A stretch of 64,000 bases of DNA from CAVRRZ01 sp963723745 (GTDB lineage Bacteria > Actinomycetota > Actinomycetes > Mycobacteriales > Geodermatophilaceae). Of the stretch, positions 57,573 through 64,000 are shown in pieces (the first letter of the stretch is position 1; every line of letters begins with the position of its first letter). The DNA lies in NCBI GenBank assembly GCA_963723745.1, contig CAVRRZ010000005.1, forward strand, positions 1,364,001-1,428,000, in the 5' to 3' direction. The translations under genes and the position numbers were made by a program. The notes beneath the pieces were generated by a model. It worked only from the letters and a program-made list of their open reading frames with translations, made no database searches and was not told the DNA's origin.

Positions 57573-59324
57573 TCAGACCGCGGCGCGCACGTCGGGCACG
57601 CCCAGCCGCGCGGCGTCGGCCGTGGAGTCGTCCGGCATCCGCTGCGACTGCCGTTCCGCGGCGACGCGGGCGCGGTAGTGCTCGACCTCCCGGCCCGTCC
57701 GCTCCCCGTCCCATCCCAGAACGGCTGCCATGAGCGCGGCCACGTCGGCGGCCGACTCGGTGCCCCGGTGCGCGCACTCGATCGAGACCCGCGTCCGCCG
57801 GGTGAGCACGTCGTCGAGGTGCAGCGCCCCCTCGGCGGTGACCGCGACGACGACCTCGGCCGCCAGGTAGTCGGGCGCGCCGGCCAGGGGGCGACCCAGC
57901 GCGGGGTCCCGCCGCACCAGGGCGAGGACGTCGCCGACCCGGTCGCCGTGGCGACGCAGGAGCCGCTGCACGGCCACCCGGGGCAGGCCTGACTCCTCGG
58001 CCAGCCGCGCCGCCGAGTCGCGAACCTCCGCCCAGCGGTGGGCGCCGACCAGCGGCAGGTGCGCGGTCCGCGAGGGCGGCACCCCCGGCAGCCCGGCGAC
58101 CGCGGCGTCGACGGCGTCGGCGGCCATGACCCGGTAGGTCGTGTACTTGCCCCCGGCCACGAGGACCAGGCCCGGCACCGGGGAGACGACGGCGTGCTCG
58201 CGGGACAGGCGGCTGGTCTCGTCGGACTCGCCGGCGAGCAGCGGCCGCAGGCCGGCGTAGACGCCGACGACCTGGTCGGCGGTCACCGGCCGGGCCAGGA
58301 CCCGGTTGACCTGGTCGAGCAGGTAGTCGATGTCGGCGCTGCAGGCGGCCGGGTGCGCGCGGTCGAGCTTCCACGGGGTGTCGGTGGTGCCCACGATCCA
58401 GTGCCCGCCCCACGGGATGACGAACAGGACGCTGGTCGCCGTCCGCAGGATCAGCCCGGACGGCGGCACCTGCTCGCCGCCGTCGATCGCGTCGCCGGGC
58501 AGCACCAGGTGCACCCCCTTGGACGCCCGCACGCGCAGGCTCGGCGCGGACTCCCCCAGCATCTCGCCGACGTCGTCGCTCCACACCCCGGTGGCCGCCA
58601 CGACGCTGCGCGCGCGGACGGAGAAAGCCGAGCCGTCGGTCAGGTCGGCGACCCGGACGCCGACGACCGCCGAGTCGGGGCCGGCGCCGTCCCGCAGCAG
58701 GCCGACCACCCGCGCGCTGGACAGCACCCGGGCGCCGTAGCCGGCCGCGGTCCGGACGACGGCCAGCGTGTGCCGGGCGTCGTCCACCTGGGCGTCCCAG
58801 TAGCGGATCGCCCCGCGGACGACGTCGGGCCGCAGCCCGGGGAACGCCTCGAGGGTCGCCCGGCGGGACAGGTGCCGGTGCGCCGGGATGCCCCGGTCCG
58901 CGCCCAGCGCGGCGCCGAGCACGTCGTAGAGCGCGACACCGGCCCCGTAGTACGCCCGCTGCCAGGCGGGCGCGGTCAACGGCAGCAGGAACGGCAACGG
59001 CGTCACCAGGTGCGGCGCGATGGTGCGCACCAGCCGCGAGCGCTCCTGCAGCGCCTCGTGCACCAGCGGGAAGGCGAACTGCTCGAGGTAGCGCAGCCCG
59101 CCGTGGATCAGCTTGCTCGAGCGGCTGGACGTTCCGGCCGCCCAGTCCCGCGCCTCCAGCAGGGCCACGGACAGGCCGCGGCTGGCGGCGTCCAGCGCCG
59201 CCCCCGCCCCGGTCACCCCACCGCCGACGACGAGGACGTCGACGACCTCCTCGGCCAGCCGGGCCCGATCGGCGCGCCGACGGGCCGGCGAGAGCAGCGT
59301 GCGGTCGGTCGGTGCGCCGTCCAT
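57573..59324 (-). CDS. glpD: Glycerol-3-phosphate dehydrogenase (FAD)
   Basis: 583 residues, intact. Oxidises sn-glycerol-3-P to DHAP, giving electrons to quinone at the membrane. Motifs: VDVLVVGGGVTGAGAALDAA (FAD GxGxxG), GTSSRSSKLIHGGLRYLEQF (the signature after the flavin), LPFLLPLTAPAWQRAYYGAG, VVAATGVWSDDVGEMLGESA, VIPWGGHWIVGTTDTPWKLD, LVAGGKYTTYRVMAADAVDA. A C-terminal helical DAO_C domain follows. ATG at 59322-59324 is preceded by GGGAGG only one base away; an in-frame GTG three codons upstream may be the true start. Its position inside the man-gene block is not seen in M. tuberculosis, so it is probably an insertion. Confidence 0.92.
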   Translation of the reverse strand: MDGAPTDRTLLSPARRRADRARLAEEVVDVLVVGGGVTGAGAALDAASRGLSVALLEARDWAAGTSSRSSKLIHGGLRYLEQFAFPLVHEALQERSRLVRTIAPHLVTPLPFLLPLTAPAWQRAYYGAGVALYDVLGAALGADRGIPAHRHLSRRATLEAFPGLRPDVVRGAIRYWDAQVDDARHTLAVVRTAAGYGARVLSSARVVGLLRDGAGPDSAVVGVRVADLTDGSAFSVRARSVVAATGVWSDDVGEMLGESAPSLRVRASKGVHLVLPGDAIDGGEQVPPSGLILRTATSVLFVIPWGGHWIVGTTDTPWKLDRAHPAACSADIDYLLDQVNRVLARPVTADQVVGVYAGLRPLLAGESDETSRLSREHAVVSPVPGLVLVAGGKYTTYRVMAADAVDAAVAGLPGVPPSRTAHLPLVGAHRWAEVRDSAARLAEESGLPRVAVQRLLRRHGDRVGDVLALVRRDPALGRPLAGAPDYLAAEVVVAVTAEGALHLDDVLTRRTRVSIECAHRGTESAADVAALMAAVLGWDGERTGREVEHYRARVAAERQSQRMPDDSTADAARLGVPDVRAAV

Positions 59325-59547
59325 GCCTCCCACTGTGCCCGAACGCTCCCGGGACAGGGCCTCGGGCAGAACAAGGGGCGTGTCACACTCCCGATCGGCG
59401 TCCGGAGGCGGGCGTGCGCTGCACGGCGGCGGGGTACCACCTCCTGCGATCGCCGGGCGGACGGCTCGCGCTGCCGCGCGAATCCCGGCCGGACCGGACA
59501 CCATCTGCGACAGCACGGGACGTGCTGACCGACCGGAAGGACCTCCC

Positions 59548-60504
59548 TTGGCAGGTGGACTGGTAGCGCTGCTCGACGACGTGTCGCTGCTGGCGCGCAC
59601 GGCCGCGGCCTCCATCGACGACATCGGGGCCGCTGCCGGTCGGGCCAGCGTGAAGGCCGCCGGCGTGGTCGTCGACGACGCCGCGGTCACGCCGCAGTAC
59701 GTGCGCGGCCTCGCGGCCGAGCGCGAGATCCCGATCATCCGGCGCATCGCCGTGGGCTCGCTGCGCAACAAGCTGCTGATCATCCTGCCGGCGATCCTGC
59801 TGCTCAGTGAGTTCCTGCCGTTCCTCCTCACCCCGATCCTCATGCTCGGTGGCGCCTACCTCTGCTACGAGGGCGCCGAGAAGGTGTGGCACAAGGTCAG
59901 CGGGCACGCCGAGACCCACCCGTCGGTGGAGGAGGCGCTGCCGGACGAGAAGACCGTCGTGTCCGGGGCCGTGCGCACCGACTTCATCCTGTCCGCCGAG
60001 ATCATGGTGATCTCGTTGAACGAGGTGGCCAGCGAGGCGTTCGCGTCGCGGGCGGCGATCCTCGTGGTCGTCGCCCTCGGCATCACCGTTCTGGTGTACG
60101 GCGTGGTCGCCCTCATCGTGAAGATGGACGACGCCGGACTGCGGCTGGCCCAGCTGCCGAACAAGGCGCTGGCCACGTTCGGCCGCGGCCTGGTGAAGGG
60201 GATGCCCAAGCTGCTCGCCGCGCTCACCGTGGTCGGCACCGCCGCGATGCTGTGGGTCGGCGGGCACATCATCCTGCTGGGCAGCCACGAGCTCGGCCTC
60301 GACGTCCTCTACGACGTCGTGCACCACCTGGAGGAGGCGGCGAAGGAGGCCACCGGGGCCGTCGGCGGCGTGGTCGGCTGGCTGGTCAACACGCTCGGCA
60401 GCGCGCTGCTCGGGCTCGTCGTCGGAGCGGTGATCGTGGCCGTCCTCAGCGTCACGCTGCACCGGCGGAAGGACCGTGCGGACGGCGAGCAGCCGGCCCG
60501 CTGA
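59548..60504 (+). CDS. DUF808 (YedI-like) membrane protein
   Basis: 318 residues, intact. TTG at 59548-59550 with AAGGA six bases upstream reads AGGLVALLDDVSLLARTAAA, ASIDDIGAAAGRASVKAAGV, the DUF808 N-terminus. Several transmembrane helices: LLIILPAILLLSEFLPFLLT, PILMLGGAYLCYEGAEKVWH, ILVVVALGITVLVYGVVALI, LLAALTVVGTAAMLWVGGHI, and a C-terminal hairpin near residue 280. The central FILSAEIMVISLNEVA segment is a family signature. Function is unsettled in all bacteria. Divergent from glpD (223-base gap), convergent with the SIS gene. Confidence 0.88.
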   Translation: MAGGLVALLDDVSLLARTAAASIDDIGAAAGRASVKAAGVVVDDAAVTPQYVRGLAAEREIPIIRRIAVGSLRNKLLIILPAILLLSEFLPFLLTPILMLGGAYLCYEGAEKVWHKVSGHAETHPSVEEALPDEKTVVSGAVRTDFILSAEIMVISLNEVASEAFASRAAILVVVALGITVLVYGVVALIVKMDDAGLRLAQLPNKALATFGRGLVKGMPKLLAALTVVGTAAMLWVGGHIILLGSHELGLDVLYDVVHHLEEAAKEATGAVGGVVGWLVNTLGSALLGLVVGAVIVAVLSVTLHRRKDRADGEQPAR

Positions 60505-60551
60505 TCCCGGCCCGGCACCCTGGGCCTTGCTGATCATTAGGTGTATTGCAA

Positions 60552-61694
60552 CTAGGCGTGTCGGGCGCGCTCCAGGTCGAGGGCGAGCGCGAGGTAGACC
60601 GCGCTGAAGTCGGCCACCGCCAGTTGCCGGGCCAGGCGCGGCAGGCGCGCGTAACGCTCGGGATCGCCGTGCTCGGCCAGCCCGCTGACCGGCACGTTGT
60701 GACGCGTCGCGGTGCGCAGCGCCTCGTCCATGGCCTCGGCCGCCGAGCGGGGCTCGCGCTCCTCAGCGCCGTCGGCGACACCGGCGTCCGGGTCGCGGAT
60801 GGTGAGCAACCGGAGCCGTCGGCCGGGGTCGTCGGCCCGGTCCCGGAAGAAGTCGTCGTCGGACGCCGGGGCCAGCGGGCCGCCGAGCACGGCGCAGGCG
60901 GCCACCCGCTGGTCGGGCAGCCGGAAACCGGCCACCGGCAGACCGGCCAGGGTGGCCAGCTGGTCGGCGACCCGGGTCGCCGCGGCGCCGGCCAGCGGGC
61001 CCTCGGCGGCGATGACCGGCAGCGCGTCGAGCAGCGCGAGGGCGAGGGTCTTGGCCGGGTTGACGAAGGACTCCTGCGCGGGTCCGCACTCCCCTGCCAC
61101 CTCGTCGAGGGCCGCGGCGATCGCCTCCGGGGCGGCCACGCCGTCTGCCAGCAGGTGCAGCTCGGTGGCCAGCTGCAGCATCGGCGTGAGCAGCGACCAC
61201 AACGCGGTGTGCCGTACCCGCGACCGGGGCAGGGCGACGTAGGGCGCCCGCGCGGTGGAGCAGGCCGCCCGCAACGGCGCGTCGTCGGCGCCGATGCCCA
61301 GCAGCGAGACGCCGCGGCGGGCCGCCTCGTACGCCGGCGTGACCGCGTACCGGCCGGCGCCGGTGCGGGTCACCACCACCGCGATATCGCTGGGCCCGGC
61401 CCATACCGGCAGCGCGGGTCCGGGCACGACATCCACGGCGACGGGGCTGCTGGACCCCAGCAGGGCGCGCAGCACGCGGGCGGCGACGGCTCCCTCGCGG
61501 CGCGCGACGATGATCAGCCCGCGCGGCCGCCCACCGGAGGTGACCCGGCCCAGCCCGGCCTCCTCGGTCAGCCGGGCGGTCTCGCGCACCTGGGCGCCGG
61601 CACCGGCCACCGCCGGCAGCAGGCCGCGGGGGTCGCGCGCACGGAGCATGTCCGGGTCGTCGAGGACCTCCTCGGCCAGCTCCGGCGAGGTCAT
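60552..61694 (-). CDS. SIS-domain phosphosugar isomerase-like protein
   Basis: 380 residues, intact, of the bifunctional phosphoglucose/phosphomannose isomerase-like family (Rv3256c by position). LLPAVAGAGAQVRETARLTE, GRPRGLIIVARREGAVAARV (SIS start), DIAVVVTRTGAGRYAVTPAY, EAARRGVSLLGIGADD, ESFVNPAKTLALALLDALPV, PVSGLAEHGDPERYARLPRL (the C-terminal His/Glu region). The SIS glycine/serine motifs are weak, so it may be a regulatory relative rather than an active isomerase. Its ATG shares an ATGA overlap with the Trm112 gene stop. Confidence 0.8.
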   Translation of the reverse strand: MTSPELAEEVLDDPDMLRARDPRGLLPAVAGAGAQVRETARLTEEAGLGRVTSGGRPRGLIIVARREGAVAARVLRALLGSSSPVAVDVVPGPALPVWAGPSDIAVVVTRTGAGRYAVTPAYEAARRGVSLLGIGADDAPLRAACSTARAPYVALPRSRVRHTALWSLLTPMLQLATELHLLADGVAAPEAIAAALDEVAGECGPAQESFVNPAKTLALALLDALPVIAAEGPLAGAAATRVADQLATLAGLPVAGFRLPDQRVAACAVLGGPLAPASDDDFFRDRADDPGRRLRLLTIRDPDAGVADGAEEREPRSAAEAMDEALRTATRHNVPVSGLAEHGDPERYARLPRLARQLAVADFSAVYLALALDLERARHA

Positions 61695-61915
61695 GACCCG
61701 GCGCCGCCTTGTGCACTCTTCCCCGGCTCCGCCGACCGCGGCTGCGCCTCGTCGAGGAGCAGCACCGGGATGCCGTCGCGGACCGGGAAGGCCCGGTCGC
61801 AGGTCGGGCAGACCAGCTCCGAGGCCGCCTCGTCGACGGTCAGCGGCGTGTGGTGGGTGTCCGGGCAGGCCAGGATCTCCAGCAGCGCCGGGTCCAGCCC
61901 GAGCGGCCCGGTCAT
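61691..61915 (-). CDS. Trm112-like zinc-ribbon protein
   Basis: 74 residues, intact. Reads ALLEILACPDTHHTPLTVDE, AASELVCPTCDRAFPVRDGI, PVLLLDEAQPRS, the UPF0434/Trm112 pattern; the metal-type residues are ACPD...VCPTC (one Cys of the usual four is His/Asp here). In other bacteria such proteins pair with methyltransferases or envelope enzymes. Overlaps on both sides: ATGA with manB upstream and with the SIS gene downstream, so the three are translationally coupled. Confidence 0.85.
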   Translation of the reverse strand: MTGPLGLDPALLEILACPDTHHTPLTVDEAASELVCPTCDRAFPVRDGIPVLLLDEAQPRSAEPGKSAQGGAGS

Positions 61916-63363
61916 GCCCGCACCATCCCGAGCACCTCGTCGCGCACCTGGGCCATCCGTTCCGCGTCCGGCGCCTCGACGTTGAGCCGCAGCAGCGGCT
62001 CGGTGTTGCTGGCCCGCAGGTTGAACCAGGACCCGTCCGGCAGGTCGACGGTCAGCCCGTCCAGTTCGTCCACGGTGACGCCCTCCCTCTCGGAGTAGTG
62101 CGCGCGGACGACGGCGACCCGGCCGGCAGCGTCGTCCACGGTGGAGTTGATCTCGCCCGACGCCGCGTACCGCGAGTACGCGGCGGTGAGCTCGGACAGC
62201 GGACGGCTCTGCTCGCCGAGCGCGGCGAGCACGTGCATCGCCGCCAGCATGCCGGTGTCGGCGCGCCAGAAGTCGCGGAAGTAGTAGTGCGCCGAGTGCT
62301 CGCCGCCGAAGACGGCGTCGGTGCGGGCCATCTCCTCCTTGATGAACGAGTGGCCCACCCGCGTCCGCACCGGCGTGCCGCCGTGCTCGCGCACGATCTC
62401 GGGGACACCCCGCGACGTGATCAGGTTGTGGATCACCGTGGTCCCCGTGCCCTTCGCCAGCTCGCGGACGGCGACCAGCGCGGTGACCGCCGAGGGACTG
62501 ACCGGCTCGCCGCGCTCGTCGACGACGAACACCCGGTCGGCGTCACCGTCGAAGGCGAGGCCGATGTCGGCGCCGTGCTCGCGCACCGCCGCCTGGAGGT
62601 CGACGAGGTTCGCCGGGTCGAGCGGGTTCGCCTCGTGGTTCGGGAACGACCCGTCGAGCTCGAAGTACAGGGGGACGACGGTCAGCGGCAGGTCGGCCAG
62701 GACGACGGGGACGGTGTGCCCGCCCATGCCGTTGCCGGCGTCGACGACCACCGTGAGCGGGCGGATCTGCGACAGGTCGACCAGCGACCGCAGGTGGGCG
62801 GCGTACTCGGCGAGCACGTCCTGCGTCCGGACGCTGCCGACGGCGGCGGGCTCGCGGTCGTACGCGTCGCACTCGGCCCACGCGCGGATCGTCGCCAGGC
62901 CCGAGTCCTGGCCGATCGGGGCGGCACCGGCCCGGCAGAACTTGATGCCGTTGTAGCGGGCGGGATTGTGGCTGGCGGTGAACATGGCACCGGGCAGCCC
63001 CAGGGAGCCCGCGGCGAAGTAGAGCAGGTCGGTGGAGCCGAGGCCCGCCTCGACGACGTCGACGCCCCGGCCGATCACGCCCTCGGCGAAGGCGCGCGCC
63101 AGCGGTACCGAGGAGTCGCGCATGTCGTGGGCGGTGACCACGGCCGTGGCGCCGCTGTCGGCGGCCACGAACTCGGCGAAGGCGGCGCCGAGGGCGCGCG
63201 CGACGTCCTCGTCCCAGTCGTCGGGGACCAGGCCTCGCACGTCATAGGCCTTGACCAGACCGGACAGGTCCCGCCCGGCCGGCCCGGTCGCCTGCGGCAG
63301 CGGATCGGCCACGACACCCCACTTCGCCCCGATGGATGACGGCGACTCCCCGGCCACCCCCAT
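61912..63363 (-). CDS. manB: Phosphomannomutase/phosphoglucomutase
   Basis: 483 residues, intact. Converts mannose-6-P to mannose-1-P (and glucose phosphates) for GDP-mannose. Domains 1-4 of the alpha-D-phosphohexomutase family: MFTASHNPARYNGIKFCRAG (phospho-Ser131), IGLAFDGDADRVFVVDERGE (Mg loop), FGGEHSAHYYFRDFW (sugar binding), WFNLRASNTEPLLRLNVEA (phosphate loop). ATG at 63361-63363; a GTG 17 codons downstream would remove an unconserved N-terminus and may be the real start. Parallels Rv3257c, directly beside the DUF3499 gene. Confidence 0.95.
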   Translation of the reverse strand: MGVAGESPSSIGAKWGVVADPLPQATGPAGRDLSGLVKAYDVRGLVPDDWDEDVARALGAAFAEFVAADSGATAVVTAHDMRDSSVPLARAFAEGVIGRGVDVVEAGLGSTDLLYFAAGSLGLPGAMFTASHNPARYNGIKFCRAGAAPIGQDSGLATIRAWAECDAYDREPAAVGSVRTQDVLAEYAAHLRSLVDLSQIRPLTVVVDAGNGMGGHTVPVVLADLPLTVVPLYFELDGSFPNHEANPLDPANLVDLQAAVREHGADIGLAFDGDADRVFVVDERGEPVSPSAVTALVAVRELAKGTGTTVIHNLITSRGVPEIVREHGGTPVRTRVGHSFIKEEMARTDAVFGGEHSAHYYFRDFWRADTGMLAAMHVLAALGEQSRPLSELTAAYSRYAASGEINSTVDDAAGRVAVVRAHYSEREGVTVDELDGLTVDLPDGSWFNLRASNTEPLLRLNVEAPDAERMAQVRDEVLGMVRA

Positions 63364-63402
63364 CGACGACCCTATCGGCGAGAGGGGTGACGCGATGGAA
63401 CG

Positions 63403-63462
63403 GCCGCCCTTCAGGGGTCCCGCGCCGAGCGAGCGAGGCGTGGGGGGAAGGGGGGTCCTCTT
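63403..63462 (-). repeat. dispersed terminator-like repeat, copy B (after the DUF3499 gene)
   Basis: Directly after the DUF3499 stop. Minus strand: ACCCCCCTTCCCCCCACG, CTCGCTCGCTCGG, CGCGGGACCCCTGAAGGG, CGGCC. It resembles copy A (13225-13283) over nearly its whole length. Presumed 3'-end processing or termination element. Confidence 0.6.
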
Positions 63463-63816
63463 TCAGGTGAGGTCGGGCAGGACGCGCAGATGCCCGCGCC
63501 GGGTGCCGCTGCCGTCGTCCGCGGGGTTGCGCGGCGGCTCGGGGCGGGCGGCCTCGCGGACGGCGTCGGCCAGCGCGAGCAGGTCGTCACCGGTGGGACC
63601 GGCGTCGTCGACGTCGATCTCGTGGCGGACGACCTCCCAGCCCCGGGGCACGGTCAGCCGCTCGGCGTGGAACTCGCACAGGTCGTAGCTGTGCGGCTCG
63701 GAGAAGGTCGCGAGCGGGCCGACGACGGCGGTCGACTCCGCGTACACGTACGTCAGGGTCGCCGCGGCCGGCTGCGCGCAGCCGCTGCGCGAGCAGCGAC
63801 GTGACTGCCTCACCAC
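63463..63816 (-). CDS. DUF3499 family protein
   Basis: 117 residues, intact. Starts at one of two successive GTG codons (63814-63816 or 63811-63813) with GAGG upstream, reading RQSRRCSRSGCAQPAAATLT, YVYAESTAVVGPLATFSEPH, SYDLCEFHAERLTVPRGWEV. CxxxxC and CxxH suggest a zinc-binding unit. Actinobacterial family of unknown function, positioned upstream of manB as in M. tuberculosis Rv3258c. The C-terminus is disordered. Confidence 0.83.
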   Translation of the reverse strand: MVRQSRRCSRSGCAQPAAATLTYVYAESTAVVGPLATFSEPHSYDLCEFHAERLTVPRGWEVVRHEIDVDDAGPTGDDLLALADAVREAARPEPPRNPADDGSGTRRGHLRVLPDLT

Positions 63817-64000
63817 GGGTTCCTCACGCTGGGCACAGTAAACCGCCGCCCGCGTCCGCGACAGCAGGCACACCGCAAATCGGGGTGCCGCGGATCGCGT
63901 CGCACCATCCTGCACGATGACCCCGCCCGCCCCGACAGCGGTCCCGGGGCGCCTGATGTGATCGTCCCGGGTGATCGCCGGGGTACCCGGCGCACCACGG
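63817..64000. other. right-edge gap; promoter region of the DUF3499 gene
   Basis: 184 bases with no supportable gene. Reading frames here are short or start mid-frame. In related genomes a metallopeptidase gene lies divergent at this point, so its start may be just beyond the edge. Confidence 0.3.

Overview
The window is high-GC actinobacterial DNA: strong G/C third positions, frequent GTG starts, and many 4-base start/stop overlaps. Gene content and order resemble the Mycobacterium tuberculosis stretch Rv3201c-Rv3258c, with many insertions and losses: adnB-adnA, an alkyltransferase-like gene, moeZ, a DUF3152 protease, a TetR gene with a DUF3107 gene, a ferritin-like gene, an RhlE-type helicase and a PQQ-like protein; then a WS/DGAT gene, an Rv3235-family gene, secA, hpf, a comF-like gene, lpqB-mtrB-mtrA, ahcY, manA, a SIS gene, manB and a DUF3499 gene. 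Protein style suggests Geodermatophilaceae (Blastococcus, Geodermatophilus or Modestobacter) or a near relative. That placement is inference from memory, not from a search.

Layout. 0-4.4 kb: a DUF2510 membrane protein, an M20 peptidase, an alpha/beta hydrolase and a VOC protein. 4.4-11 kb: the AdnAB helicase-nuclease for double-strand-break resection. 11-18.6 kb: alkyl-DNA damage sensing (ATL), MoeZ sulfur transfer, a membrane-anchored metalloprotease, a LipV-like hydrolase, TetR/DUF3107 and a ferritin-like protein. 18.6-27.6 kb: a DEAD-box helicase behind a structured leader, an anchored beta-propeller, a Cas4/RecB-like Fe-S nuclease, a PHP enzyme, a PH-domain membrane protein with a 52-residue membrane partner, DUF6758, NUDIX and MaoC proteins. 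27.7-32.3 kb: a WXG100 protein divergent from a FHA-FtsK/EccC ATPase, a minimal type VII secretion-like locus whose shared promoter carries two perfect DnaA boxes. 32.3-38.9 kb: DUF6912, a WS/DGAT acyltransferase, a CpaE-like ATPase overlapping a SAF-domain protein, a BldC/excisionase-like HTH, a possible double Sm-fold protein, a LysM protein and an Rv3235-family protein. 38.9-45 kb: an acidic micro-lipoprotein, two interleaved ABC-2 exporters in one overlapping operon, and a hydrolase divergent from an AraC regulator. 45-64 kb: cell-envelope and cell-cycle core (SecA, HPF, ComF, LpqB-MtrB-MtrA), the methyl cycle (AhcY), mannose-phosphate metabolism (ManA, SIS isomerase, ManB), GlpD and DUF808.

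An important caveat is that many conserved genes between 0.9 and 20.3 kb and between 30.6 and 36.6 kb are broken by single-base insertions or deletions, while the frame-corrected protein keeps all catalytic motifs. Genes from 36.9 to 64 kb are almost free of them. I read these as sequence or assembly indels rather than mass pseudogene formation. For such genes one coordinate span covers the whole gene and the break positions are approximate. No tRNA, rRNA, insertion sequence, prophage or CRISPR array was seen.
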